From Gnetum montanum (taxonomy: Eukaryota > Streptophyta > Gnetopsida > Gnetales > Gnetaceae), in the NCBI GenBank assembly GCA_015680685.1, contig MNCI01036755.1:1-62000 (forward strand): a stretch of DNA of 62,000 nt, written 5' to 3'. This document shows positions 50,961-62,000 of the stretch, in pieces (the stretch's first letter is position 1; each line of letters opens with the position of its first letter). The translations under genes were made by a program, and so were the position numbers. The notes below the pieces were generated by a model. The model worked only from the letters and a program-made list of their open reading frames with translations, searched no databases and was not told the DNA's origin.

Positions 50961-52488
50961 GACAAACTTTTGGATCTAAAGAAAGCCCTTTTTTGAGGAT
51001 TATGCTTAGAATCACTTGAGTTGTATTTGGTTATAGATTTACAACTTACATGGCATTGTGTTGCTAAGGCTACAATGTTATCTCACCTTGCATAGGTAGA
51101 TACCACTTCCAAATTTTGCATCGAAGTCTCCACAAAGAACAAATCGTATTGGATTGATATAGCCTAGGAAGAACTTATTCTTCAAGATTTTTTCTATTTG
51201 CTTAATCAAGTATGTTCCTTAGCATAGTCTAACATTTGAACATGTTTATTTGGCAATCAAATGTGTGTTGACTACACATACACATCTTCTTGACAATTGG
51301 ATTTTTAGAATTGCTACCAAGGCTATGTGATTTTTCAAAAAATCTTGATTAGTTTTTCTTTCCCATCACTTGAAGTTTTGCAATTTCAAAAATCATATTT
51401 TCTAAACTCCATTCAAATATTTATACTAATTCAAACTTTATAAAAGATTGTGCAACCATCCATGTTATGATTTTTGCAATAGGCTAATCTATATGGCTCA
51501 AAAGAAAAGCTTCGACAAGAACCTTTTTTTCTTGTAATTACCTCTATATCCCATCTTTTCCAAATCTAGTTGGAATTGGTATAGAAACTCTCCCATGGAA
51601 AGACTTCTTTTAGGCATAAAAAATCAGCATATAAATCTTGTAACTTTGGTAATATGCATGGATATTGATATTCATGCCAATCCAAGGACAAAGGTGGACA
51701 TAGTGAATGTTGCTTCTTACTTGCTAGGGATATTGCAACCACATTGTATGTTGCAACTTTTATTCTCATTCTTGGATTCTTTACTAGACCATTACTCTTT
51801 ACAAGTATCATACATGTTGTTGGAATGCTATTATGACTTTCCATGTTGTTTTACTGTATGATTTGATTGTAAAACAAATTGATGTACATCTTCTTGACCA
51901 TTTTTTTTCATAAACTAATTAACTGATTTACTACATTATCTAATTCTTAACCACCTTTCTACCCCACTTAAGAACATTGACTTTGGTAGTGTGCTAATGA
52001 AAAATTAGGGTTTTAGGAAGCTAAAATTATCTATCTACATAGGCTAAAGACTTAATCTCAAGGTTGAAAAGGTTAAATTTGTAAGTTTTGACAATTAAGT
52101 TATTAGACATGATAGTTACATAAAGTTATGACCTTTTTGAGCCACAGTTTATGATATCATTGAATTATTGAGTACCTAGATGATAAATTTCATCTTACCA
52201 TTGAGTTCAAAAGGGTGAAAAATGTTGGAAATGACTATTCATATGTTAGAAAAGGACATTGTATGCTCTAGTTATGCTAAAATTAAGCTTTTGAGGGTAT
52301 TGAGGTACTATGTTTAGCAAGGGATGAAAACTAGTTTTCAAGGTTCCATGGGGTGGATCTAACTTTACCATTATATCTAGAGGTTGAATTCTATAAGAAA
52401 TAACTATTCATTCATTAAAAAATGCTTTCAAAATCAAGATTTATGATTGCTAAGGTCTAGAACACATCAGTAAAGATGGCACATATCA
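50961..52488. other. unassigned DNA, possibly the gag side of element H
   Basis: Follows the protease relic in the upstream direction of a minus-strand element. A minus ORF at 51844-51566 is open for 92 codons but matches no family I recognise. No capsid or zinc-knuckle motif was found. Confidence 0.35.
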
Positions 52489-52640
52489 GTGGAGGCCCCG
52501 TGCAAACATTGGGCTAGCCATGACACTACGAGACCGAGCCTTGTGGCCTTGCTACCATCAGTAGCATGGGGCCAGCTGTAGTTATAACCCTTAGTACCTT
52601 AATTTTTTTAATGAAATTTGATAAAAAAAGAAAAAAATAT
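52489..52640 (+). mobile_element. possible LINE 3' end
   Basis: GTGGAGGCCCCGTGC..., a ...CATGGGGCCAGC block, then TGTAGTTATAACCC and TTAGTACCTTAATTTTTTT, grading into an A-rich tail (about 52618-52650). Plant LINE 3' ends often have a GC-richer stretch with GCTGCAGTTATAACCC-like words before AATAAA-type tails. No RT coding is present, so this would be a severely 5'-truncated copy. It could equally be another kind of repeat. Confidence 0.35.
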
Positions 52641-53691
52641 TTTAAATCACCAAGGGGAGGGGCTTGGATTTGAACCCATGATCTCCTATTCTTTTTTCTT
52701 GAATGAATATTTTTTAATAAAAAATTTTTTAAACTTTTTTTAAAAAATTTTATTATTATTTTATTTGAGCATGGACAATGAGAAACTTTAAACATTGATA
52801 TCTCTTAAACTGTAAGTCTGATCAAGACAAAATTTGTATCATTGGAATTATCTGGACAAGTAATATTCATTGGATATAGCCTTATTATTCAAAAATGAAT
52901 TTGGAATTTTAGAAATTAAGAGGACCAAAATAGCCTATTTTGTTAAACTAACATTACTAGGCTAACATATGGGTAATTTTAGATCTTCTAGATTTCTTAG
53001 ATTTGATTGTAATTAATGTACTAATCCTATGATAGGAATATAATATTTATACCCTATAATTTAACAAGTATGATGGTTATACCTTCTCATATCATGATCA
53101 CACCCTAATGAGGTACTGAGGAGAAGATTATGATAACATCCTTTACTAAGTATTGGTTTTCCTATGGGGATCAGACAATCTTATGGATGGGTTGACACCC
53201 TTATCATATCAATACCTAGGTCTTAGTATGGTGAATAATGCCAAGTTACAAGGGTTAAGTGCTTTCAACAAAATAAGATGAATTCATGTCATGGTTATTA
53301 ACGTTTTTTTGGAAGAAACTTAAAAATGACCTAAATCAATTAATATTTATAGTATTTATATGGATAATAGTTACCTAGACTGGTGTATCCTTATATTCCC
53401 AACATCTCTTGAAATTAATGAATCTTGATGAGGCATAATTAGATCTTCATTGGTCAATGATATCCATGAAAAAATTTTGTTTTTTGGTGGGATCTATGTA
53501 TTTTGTAGATGTCTAATCCATTATTCATAAAATAAATGAACAAGTATCTTCTAGCTTACATCTCAAACATATGATGCATTTGATGATGATCAATGACTTT
53601 CCTTGTGTTGTGGCTTCATGATTCATCATCAGGTTCATGTTGTAGTCAATCCATGGTTCTGAATGGCCCTTGGATCATGGTTTGCTCTAAT
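52641..53691. other. AT-rich DNA, probable decayed interior of element L
   Basis: Lies downstream of the primer site at 53692 in the minus orientation, so it should be the gag side of element L, but no domain could be read. 52690-52765 is a nearly pure A/T tract. Confidence 0.35.
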
Positions 53692-53704
53692 AACAATTAT
53701 GATA
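53692..53704 (-). other. primer-binding site of element L
   Basis: Minus strand TTGTTATTAGAGC resembles TTGGTATCAGAGC, the usual plant initiator-methionine tRNA primer site, with two changes plus a neighbouring one. It is placed just after the LTR-like segment 53706-54271. Confidence 0.5.
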
Positions 53705-53705
53705 G

Positions 53706-54271
53706 TTCATTTTTTAATGTCATGGTAAATGTCAAATATATGTTATATTAGAGATTATGTGTAAGAATAAAATGTACCAAATGTTAAATATATGTAACAT
53801 TTGACATTATGGGTAATGATAATAACAAGGAAAATGCATAAGGAAAAAGGAAAGAATGCTTTATTGATATGGAATAGTGTATCTAGATCATGTTTTGAGA
53901 GTTTTTCTTGGGGTTTTCTTCCTTAAGCATCTATCCCTTAGAGGCAATCCAGCACTACCACCATGGTTAGGCCTACAATTGACTAGAAGGGATGGTCAGT
54001 CCTCTTCCTATCCTGCTTCACTTGGCTTTCATGAATTACCTTTGCCAGCTTTGCCAGTCCATGCTGGCATGACCTCTAAGCCCACGTATAAATGCCTAAG
54101 CTTAAACCTCCAAAGGTCACATTGAGAGATACATTTGTTATTACACTACATCCTTTCTTGTCTTAATTATAATATGCCCTTTCAGGTCTTGTTATGATAA
54201 TGATAACACTTGTTACGAAGAGGCACCATCTTTGTTATGTAATAGCACCCTTTGGAAATAGGGACATTACA
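53706..54271 (-). repeat. 5' LTR of element L, inserted in element I
   Basis: On the minus strand it starts TGTAATGTCCCTATTTCC exactly where the reading frame of element I breaks off (after SFHRKFIRNFSSITW), and ends near ACTATCA before a primer site. The length, about 565 bp, fits an LTR. A TATA-like CATTTATACG lies near 54085. The insertion point inside a conserved pol region supports an insertion. The other LTR was not found. Confidence 0.5.
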
Positions 54272-56989
54272 ACAAAGACCATGTAATAGAACTAAAATTC
54301 CTAATAAATTTCCTATGAAAGCTAGCTAAGCCAAGAAAGGATCTCACCTCTTCCACATCCCTAGGTGAAGGCCATTCTTTAATTACCTTAATCTTGCTTG
54401 GTCTCATCTTGACTTTGTTCTTGTAAACAACATGACATAGTAGATAATTTTTCTATTTCTAAAGTGGCATTTCTTGGCATCAATCACAAATTTTTCCTCT
54501 TGTAAATTGAAGCATATCATTCTTGAGTGTTATACATCATCATTTTCTTTAAAACTATATACAAGAATGTCATCAAATGAAACAATGCAACATTTACCAA
54601 TAAAATCCCTTAGAACTTCATGCATAAGCCTCATAAATGTGGCTAGAGCATTGATTAATCCAAAAGTCATGAATAACCACTTACACCATCCATTGAATGT
54701 CTTAAGGACTATTTTTCATTGATTCCTTGATCTAATCCTTGTTTTATAATAACCACTTTTTAAATCAAAATTTGAAAAAATCTCAACATTGGCAATCATA
54801 TCAACAATTTCATCCATTCTAGGGATAGGAAATCTATACTTTGTTGTAATCCTATTAACAGCTCTAGAATCTATGCACATCCTTAACTCATCAATATCTT
54901 TCTTTGGAACTAACACATCTAGAATTGCATAAGGTGAGATTGATTCCTTAATGAAACCATTAGAGAGTAATTCACTTACTTACTTACTTCATTCTTCCCT
55001 TTGATTTTGGATCATGTGGTATGCTCTTTCATTTGGAATTATAGCTCCTAGTATGAAGTCTATTTGATGTTGTCTGGATCTCATTGGTGGAAGCCCTTCC
55101 AATTTTTACTCAAAGACATCACTGACTTTCAATGCTAAAGTTTGCATCATTGGACAAAGTTTATTTTTAGTCTTGTTTTGACTTGTTACAAGCATTGACA
55201 TGATCACAAAATCATGCCCATCCTCTTCATGTTTTTTTAGGTACTCTTGCTTACTAAGCAAGATCAATGAATTACTAATAAAGACATTTTCCTTGTACTA
55301 CTACCAAGTCATAGGGATGAGTTCATGTATCTCATCTTCTCTTGGAATAGACCAAACATTTCTTACATCACTAAAAGAAGCCTTCTTATCAAAGTTCCAA
55401 GGTCTTTCCAAAATAGCATTAACGAAATTAATCGGGAGGATATCATAATGTACCTTGTATCTATAGGATCCAATTTTGAAGGATAAAATACATCTCTTTT
55501 TGACCTCTTGGAAATGAGGCATGGAAAGCTAATGGATCTTATAGGCTCTAGGATGTAAAAATATCTTTAACCCAAGCTTATAGACAACCTTTAAAGAGAT
55601 CACATTTTCTTAAGCACTACAATCACTCAAAATCTGTATTCATTTACCACTATCTAGCCATATGGATTCAATCCTAAAGAAAATCTTTCTTCTAGGATCC
55701 TCATAAGCATTCACATTTTTCATAAACATGCAATAATTAATTTCACTGATATATTCAATCATTGATACATGAGGATTACCTACATTTGACAATTCTTCCT
55801 TGTCCAACACCTGAAGCTCCTTGCCTTTGGAGATCTTTGGTTTCTTATACTTATATTTCTTATGTTCCTTTTCACTAAAATTGAAGCATTGAAGTTTGGA
55901 TGCATAGTTATTTCCTTGACTCCTTTCATTCTTGGAATCTTGGAATCATAGCCCTCCTTGAACTTCTCTTGCTTCTCCCTTGGGTCATCTTTTTTATTTT
56001 CCTTTTCCCTAGCTTCCTTCTCATCTTTACAAGATTTGAAGTCTTTTCCCTTAGAAGATTTTGCACCTCTATTATAGCCTTGAGGTTTCTTCTTAGTGTT
56101 AAGAGCCATTTCAAAAGCCTCATCCAATGTTTGACACTCACACAATGTTAGCCCTTGTTGGTATTCTCTCTTTAGTATTCCTTGGAAATTAGAAGCTTGT
56201 TCCTAATCATTTCAATGAACTTTTACAAGTTGTAAGAGTGTGCAAAAATTCATGTTAAAGTCTTTAACACTCTTATCACCTTACCTAAGATCAATTTTTG
56301 AATTAATTCTTGCCTATGCTAGATGTTCTCAAGTTTTTATTTGAGCATGAATTACATCAAGGATCAATCTTTGATAGAAGTTCCACTACTTACAAGATAA
56401 GAATGGCTCTCTTTTTCCCACCAATTATTTGTCATATCATCAAGCTTGATTAAAACATATGAAAACTTTTCATGATTTGCCACATCTTATAGCTCAAAGT
56501 ACTTGTTCAAAGTTTTGATCCAAGAAAGAAAAGATTTAGTACCTTTCATTCCATTAAAGGTCTTCACTTTTACATGAGACATTCTAGAGGCATTCCTAAA
56601 AGCCTTTGTAAGAGTAATCTCTAATACTTCATTTAGGTTCCCTTCAAGTCTAGAATTAGATCCATTGTTCCTATCTCTTAGAAATATGGATCTATGGGAC
56701 CTTGATGCAATAATTTGAGAATGAGAATTTCCATCATAGTCATATTTTCCAATGTCTTCATCTCCAAAAGGAATGTCATCTTTAAGATCAAGCATGAAAG
56801 GTTGCCTTGATGAAAAAGCCCTTGATGAAGGAAACTTAGAGTTGACATATTACCTAGTTGTCCTTGGTGTTGGAGGATGATCCTTCTTTTCTTCAAGCTT
56901 TTCCATTTTTCCATAAGAGTCTAGAGTATATCCCTCAAGTCTTTCATGTTCTTGGCTAAGCCCTAGATTAATTTCTTCTTTGGTGTCAT
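54272..56989 (-). pseudogene. element I: chromovirus-like gag-protease-RT relic
   Basis: Ty3/gypsy polyprotein read downward from the ATG at 56989 (MTPKKKLI). Gag: VKVKTFNGMKGTKSFLSWIKTL (about 56500-56570) with a Lys/Glu-rich region at 56145-55900 and a decayed knuckle (CFNFSEKEHKKYK). RT: MLVPKKD and RMCIDSRAVNRITTKYRFPIPRM (54916-54800), FSNFDLKSGYY, and SFDDILVYS (SFDD at 54569-54580, where most relatives have YFDD). The RNase H connection ends in SFHRKFIRNFSSITW at about 54278, where element L interrupts. The RT motif style is that of plant chromoviruses; the chromodomain itself is not present. Stops and frameshifts are common. Confidence 0.85.
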
Positions 56990-57099
56990 GATCAAGTGGA
57001 CCTAAATAACAAATTGAACAAATACCCATAGGAAATTACACAATAATTAAGAATACAAAAATCCAAGTTGGAGCACCCAAAAAATTCCCACAAATCCTA

Positions 57100-58157
57100 A
57101 CTAAATAAGGTTAATGGGCATCCTAAACAATTTGATTTCTTAATATCCAATTTAATTGTTCATAATAATTGACCAAATGAAGGCTAATTAAACCATAATT
57201 GAGTATGGAAATTAACATAAATTCGAATTAAAAAGAAAAATAAACTTGAAGAAGAGTGAATTCTTGTGAATTGTTCTAGTGTATTCCTTTCCTTAAGGAA
57301 ATTATCTTGAAATCGTAGTACTCTAATACTAATCTATTGAGGATCCCAATGCTCCAAGAGCATAATTAAAATATAAATTTTTAAAATTTTAAGAGGAACT
57401 TAAACAAGAAAGGACAATAGTTCTTTATTCTTGCAAAATCATAATAGAAGTACAAGGCTGAAAGCAACTTGTCCAAGGATAGAAAAGGATAAAGAGAATC
57501 ACACTCATAACTTCTCCCACAACACACAACTCATAATGGCTGAAAGCCTTATAGCATGAAGACTCAATGTAAGCTCAATTGGAGCTCAACCCTTTCTTCT
57601 TAACTCTCTCATAAAACTCTGACATAATTCACCCTTCTCTCCCTCTTAAATGAAAGGCTTGAATCCCTTTTTATAGTCTCTTCCAAGTATCCCTTCATCT
57701 TCCCTTTCATTTAGAGTTAAAATTGAATTCCATTGGAATCTATATGAGATTCCTTAGAGAATTATAAGACATATTATCTAAAATAGTCACATGTTAGACA
57801 AGAATTCTTGGAGTCAAGGGATACATCTTGGAGGAGATGTCTTGAAGGATACATCATGGATCAGTAGGAGACATCCCTTCCAAGTTGTCACAAAACTAAA
57901 GAGAAATCTTCCTTTAGCATGAGATGTCTTTGCCGACCTGGAGACATCTTGGTTAATCTAGAGACATCTTGATAGAGAGAACTATTAAAGATGAAAACTC
58001 TTTTTGAAAGTTCAACAAGGTGCTTCCAATTGCCTTCTCTTGCCTATTGAACATGACGAATAGTACAAATACATAAACATACCTAGGAAACAAAAAAAAA
58101 AAAAAAATACATATAAAAAACATAGTTTGAGGAGGCTACATGGGTTGGGTGATGTCC
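57100..58157 (-). repeat. probable 5' LTR of element I
   Basis: Upstream of the gag of element I. In the minus direction it starts near TGATGAGGACATCACCC (about 58157), contains a cluster of GATGTCTC words (57819-57972), a good TATA box (CTATAAAAAGGG, about 57668-57679) and an AATAAAG about 250 bases later (about 57425). The low-coordinate boundary is uncertain (57050-57300) and no standard primer site was found. The second LTR is not in view. Confidence 0.5.
57668..57679 (-). promoter_or_regulatory. TATA box of the element I LTR
   Basis: CTATAAAAAGGG on the minus strand, followed by GATTCAAGCC and a purine-rich leader. It is the best TATA consensus in the window. Confidence 0.55.
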
Positions 58158-58299
58158 TCATCATATGATAAATGTGATTATTCTATCTCTTTGAGTTTAT
58201 GATAAATGTGAGACCTTTAATATTTTTGGAAGATTGAGCTTCTAAGAAATAAATGTGATGGTCCATCTCTTCAATTTTGCAATAATAAAATCACTATTT
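58158..58299. other. boundary between elements I and J
   Basis: AT-rich and without coding signal. It has repeated ATAAATGTGA words (58176, 58202, 58246). Confidence 0.35.
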
Positions 58300-59560
58300 G
58301 AAATTGAACAAATGTCACCATGAAAGAAATCCTAATTACCTTTAATAATAATATAACTAACTAATAATAATAATCTTGATAATTAAGAAACATATTAAAC
58401 ATCATATACATTAATTTTTTGCCATTAAAAAGTGTATGTAATACATTAGCAATTCCTTCTATCTTTACACTTGCACCATCTCCTACTTTAATGACTTGAT
58501 TAGAATTATTTAAACTATAAGTCATAAAATAATTCTTGAATGAAATCATATGATTGAACATCCACTATCTATGATTGATGTATAAGGAATAACTTCTTTA
58601 ATCATTAGATATGTACAAAAATTGAAGTTTGGATCTTTATATTTTAATTCATCTTTTGACTCTTGAGAAGTGATTTGATATTGAGAAGAGTCTCCATTTG
58701 ATTTTGATGAATTATTTGGAAGATAAAAAGAAAATCATAAATTTTACTAATACTTGTCTTTATGGCAATCTTTCTATTTGCAATGTTTGGATCATGAAAC
58801 ATTTGATGATTATGCTTCATGCTAATTTCTCAAAGTGAAGTTGAATCTCCTTCATCTTTGTCCTTTTTCTCATCTAAAATTATCTTTTCTCTTTGAATTT
58901 TCATTTTTAAAATTTTAATTTTAATTTTTATCTTGAGTCCTTTCATCTTTGAAATTAGGGTTTTTGTCTCTACCTCTATCAAATCTATCTCTTCCTCTAT
59001 TATTTCTTGCAAAATAAAATTATTTACTTATAGCTAGATTATCATGCCTCTTAAGATCTTTCATGGTTCTTACTTGAGATACTAACTGATCAATAGAAAT
59101 ATCATTTAAGTTCCTATTTTTCACAATATTCATTACTACATATTTGAACCTTCTAGTATGATATAATATTTGAATGATGTTATCAAGCTTTAATCTTTCA
59201 TTGTACAACCATTTAAATTCATATAAATTTCTTATATAAGTATACATTCTAGTAAAAAATTTCTTAATATTCTCACATGTATTAAGGATTAGATAAATTT
59301 TTATCTGTATGTTATTTTTTTAATTTGGATATTAGTGATGAAGGCTCCTTTGTACTCTTGTTAAGTAGATTCCATTTTTCTTCTCTATAGTCCTTGATAT
59401 AATTGCATTTGAATTTGGTGTGCAAATAATCATCTTTGCTAATTCATCTTTTCTTCTATATTCTTGGAGTTTTCTTCTTTGTTCTCTAGTAAAAGCATTT
59501 AAATTTGCAACATATTAATAATATTGATTAATAATTTCCTAACACATATTAATTTAGATA
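58300..59560 (-). pseudogene. element J: Ty1/copia gag-protease relic
   Basis: Read downward from about 59560. Gag: FFTRMYTYIRNLYEF, then LDNIIQILYHTRRFKYVV and LNDISIDQLVSQVRTM (59247-59020), the copia UBN2-type gag pattern. A basic Arg/Asp-rich stretch and a decayed knuckle (SKHCK then KDCHKDKY, about 58720-58780) follow. The protease motif SIIDSGCS lies at 58560-58590 and NQVIKVGDGASVKIEG follows. Integrase and RT are absent; the sequence ends near the LTR of element I. Stops and frameshifts are present. Confidence 0.78.
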
Positions 59561-60133
59561 TAATTTTTCATAAGCTTTCTTTAATAAATGAACTCTTGAC
59601 TTGTAACATCTTGTCAATCAAGCTTAGGCTAGTAAGAAATTATATAAATAAAAAATATAATGTATGTATAATAAAATGCTAAGTAATAAAAACTCAAATG
59701 GATGACAAAAAAATTGAATAGAAAAAGAAGTAGTCATCCAAGAAATTACAAGTGCACAAGAGTAAGGAAATATATCAAAAGGCAAAATGTTACCAAAAAT
59801 AGTGATAATAGCCCCATGCATTTCAAACCTAAAACACCACCAAGAAAATGCATGTTGTAATTGTTTGGCATTCTAACTTTCACCCCATGAAACTTGAGGC
59901 TAAAAATTCATTGTAAAATGTGAAGATTGTAATTCACAAGATATAATTTCACATATCTTAGCTTTTGGAGCTAAACAATGTCTCATAAGTACTAATCCTC
60001 AATCCCCAAGTGAAAAAAATTCATATCATGCCTCTATTTGGACTTTGGGGGGGATTTCAAAAATGCCTTTTAGACTACCAAAATTAGCATTTTCATGGGT
60101 TTTGTGGGGTGTATAACCTTTGCTACGTTGGAA
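59561..60133. other. unassigned DNA upstream of element J
   Basis: Should include the start of J's gag and possibly its LTR, but no boundary was recognised. AT-rich below 59820. Confidence 0.35.
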
Positions 60134-60215
60134 TCATATGTGCTCAGTGTTAGGGGATGTAACCTCACCTATGCCTAGCATTGGGAGGTTCGACTCCCAA
60201 CACCACAACATTGGT
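60134..60215 (+). repeat. tRNA-like pol III promoter, possible SINE head
   Basis: GTGCTCAGTGTTAGG (about 60140-60154) resembles a tRNA A box, and GGTTCGACTCC (60187-60197) fits the B-box consensus exactly, at a normal spacing of about 40 bases. The B box sits in a perfect hairpin, TTGGGAG / loop / CTCCCAA, like a T arm. The rest does not fold into a full cloverleaf with matching acceptor arms, so this is a tRNA relic or SINE head rather than a tRNA gene. Confidence 0.4.
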
Positions 60216-61598
60216 CTTACCTTCTAGTGTGGCTCATGTAGTCCCAACATTGGCCCAGTTGCTCTAGCATGGATGTGATATGCCCAACGTGGTTCATTCA
60301 TCCCAGCATTACTCATGAAGGTCAACAGGAGTGGAAGAAGCCAATGTGGGTGAAATTTCTTTTTACTATTTTTGGTAACTGGAATGGTTTTGGTACCTTG
60401 GAGGTATCAAAACTTACCATACATGGAAACCATGCTAGATTTAGAGACATGCAACACCTACATGTGACATTAATCTATTAGCAATTAGGATAGATATTTG
60501 TAGTAAAATTTATGGCATGAAACCTATAAAAACCAAGCTCTAACACCATGAAAGGGTTTCGCTTCTTTAGCATTGAAGAACTTTGAAAAATCAAAGTAGA
60601 TACAAGGCTTTTGAAGCAATCACAGCATGGAACCCATAACCATTATGACCAATGTTAGACCCCTGAGATTGTGTAAGGTTTTGTTGTAATGCTGAACAAA
60701 TTGGGCATCAAAACTCCTAGTGTGACTCTTCTTGGTAGCACAAAACCTCCACACATCTTACCCCGCTACACCACCAATGCTATAGATTTGGTGAGGAGTA
60801 CAAAAAGGTTTCATAATTTCAGGAATTTTGGAGTATTTGGATTGTGGAGTTGACTATGGCATTCAAGGCTACTAGCTTCAACAATTTTCAAGCCCCTAGT
60901 GAAGTGAACCATTTGCTTCCTCAAGAATCCCTTGTACACATTTTTGAATTCTCTATATTTATTTTTCATTCTTTGCATTTATTTTTTAGATCTACATTGC
61001 ATTTTTACTTTATTACCCCTATTTACATTTTCTAAGTTCCTAGGTGATCAACAAGACCATCCAGGGTACCTCGGATTCTATTTTTGGAGGCCCTTGGGAT
61101 TTGAGGTTAAAGTTGTTCTAGCTGGAATCTTCAATTTTCTAGTAACCAAATTTTCTAGTCTCTATAGTTTTCTAGCACTAGAACGAGGGCCTCCACCCAA
61201 GGTCTACATCTAATCCTATTAGCCACTATAACAATGCTATTTCAAATTGAAAACCTTTGAATTTAGAGTCAACTATTTTTAAATTCCAACAAATTATTTT
61301 TCCAGAAGTACCAACATTGCCATCCATCCCCACGCCATCAAAACTCAGCATAGAGGATGTAAGTGATTTGGGTTTTGGAAACATTTTCATAGTAGTTGCT
61401 AGAGATTTTAAAGCTTTTGTTGGTATTTTGAAAAACCTTATACCCCTCTACTATGAAAATTTCCCAACAAGGCTAGCATTTGCATCCTACCAAAACCTTG
61501 CAAAATATCTGCAAAAGATAAAAATTTTCACCTAAACTTTGGACAATAGCTAGACAACCTGTCAAGAGTAAACCCCTTCCCTTCCCTTCCTGCCGCAC
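60216..61598. other. unassigned DNA
   Basis: No recognised domain. 60230-60310 has CCCAACATTGGCCCAG-type words like the cores of the 189-bp array. The plus ORF at 61257-61535 (92 codons) and the one at 60932-61213 have no family resemblance I can see. Confidence 0.35.
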
Positions 61599-61652
61599 TC
61601 CCCTACCCCATCCCACCCCCATCCCCCAGGCCCCACCACGCTCCCCCCCTCT
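61575..61652 (-). other. C-rich tract, G-quadruplex-prone on the minus strand
   Basis: On the plus strand a CCCTTCCCTTCC-type tract is followed by at least six runs of three to seven C separated by one to seven bases (61599-61650). The complementary strand satisfies the G3+N1-7 quadruplex pattern more than once over. It is the only strongly GC-rich patch in the last 10 kb. Confidence 0.75.
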
Positions 61653-62000
61653 AACTTTGTGAAGAATGGTGTAAGATTGTTCATCTTACCCCCTTCTTCC
61701 TCACTTTCCAAATTGAATGTGAATACCATTGACATGCCTAGCATGGTGGGTGTTTGACACAAAATTATTACTTTTTTGAAAGTAAAGGGTGTACCCCCTT
61801 TTGCTACAACTTGCACTATATTTTATAGTAGTAGTGTACAATAGTTTGATAGCCTCGCACCCCCTTTCTATGTCTTAAAATTGCAATTTTTGGAATTTTT
61901 ATTTCATTAGTTAATTAAAAATTTTATCATGAGAACTTTTAAGTGCTATCATCATGTCATTCAGCTAGTTGACCATTTTATCTTTTAATTTCACTAACAT
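61653..62000. other. window end, no gene seen
   Basis: AT-rich with scattered CCCCC runs (ACCCCC at 61688, 61793 and 61859). No ORF or element boundary can be supported. Confidence 0.35.

Noticed and set aside
55900-56151. Plus-strand ORF opposite element I gag
   Set aside because: It is the antisense shadow of a Lys/Glu-rich gag segment, which reads as Leu/Phe/Ser on the other strand.
59624-59821. Hydrophobic 65-codon minus-strand ORF
   Set aside because: AT-rich composition alone explains it, and it has no counterpart in the copia gag frame.
60134-60215. Functional tRNA gene
   Set aside because: A and B boxes are present, but no complete acceptor, D and anticodon arms could be paired.
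61562-61816. Gly-rich minus-strand ORF
   Set aside because: Its Gly/Glu/Val-rich C-terminal end is simply the antisense of the C-rich tract at 61575-61652; there is no family resemblance.

Overview
The window looks like nuclear DNA from a large-genome seed plant. It is AT-rich, its one clearly intact gene has plant-type introns, and most of the rest is old plant LTR retrotransposons, often nested in one another. The heavy decay, mostly by C-to-T type changes, would suit a gymnosperm, but nothing here proves the taxon. Three unresolved bases (33573, 46936, 47545) point to a draft assembly.

Region 1-7.7 kb is the genic island. A nine-exon serine carboxypeptidase (family S10) gene runs on the minus strand from 5905 to 2424. 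It rebuilds into an uninterrupted 462-residue secreted enzyme with a complete Ser-Asp-His triad, and its last intron uses GC-AG ends. A possible exon of another gene lies at 501-562, and a transit-peptide-like minus ORF lies at 6837-7001.

Region 7.7-52 kb is dominated by one family of Ty3/gypsy-like elements. Its LTRs are about 800-1000 bp, begin TGATGAG, end CTCATCA, and are followed by a primer-binding site matching plant tRNA-Asp. Seven more or less complete LTRs of the TGATGAG type plus two variant-ended ones are visible. Element F (7747 to about 17400, minus) has a 3' LTR, an extra ORF and an Athila-like protease-RT-RNaseH-integrase. Element B (20179-31520, minus, target-site duplication CACCA) lacks pol; it has gag, the same extra ORF, and a 2.7 kb internal piece in inverted orientation. 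B sits inside the integrase of an older Tat-like element E (19790-20178 and 31521-34457). A solo LTR (20837-21638, duplication CTAAC) sits inside B's 3' LTR, giving three layers. Element C (36016-43713, minus) is a second pol-less copy with a solo LTR (36941-37954, duplication CCAAG) inside it. C interrupts an array of diverged repeats of about 189 bp (35735-36015 and 43714-45640). A broken plus-strand ORF (45997-48912) and a protease remnant cut by another solo LTR (49838-50739) follow.

Region 52-62 kb holds other lineages: a possible LINE 3' end (52489-52640), an LTR plus initiator-tRNA primer site (53692-54271) abutting a chromovirus-like gag-protease-RT (54272-56989) with its probable 5' LTR, a Ty1/copia gag-protease remnant (58300-59560), a pol III promoter-like stretch near 60.14-60.20 kb and a G-quadruplex-prone tract near 61.6 kb.

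No cellular pathway can be read from the set. The biology is retroelement colonisation beside one protease gene. The most unusual points are the large inverted duplication inside element B, the conserved extra ORF in the envelope position, and the palindrome-rich promoters of the LTR family.
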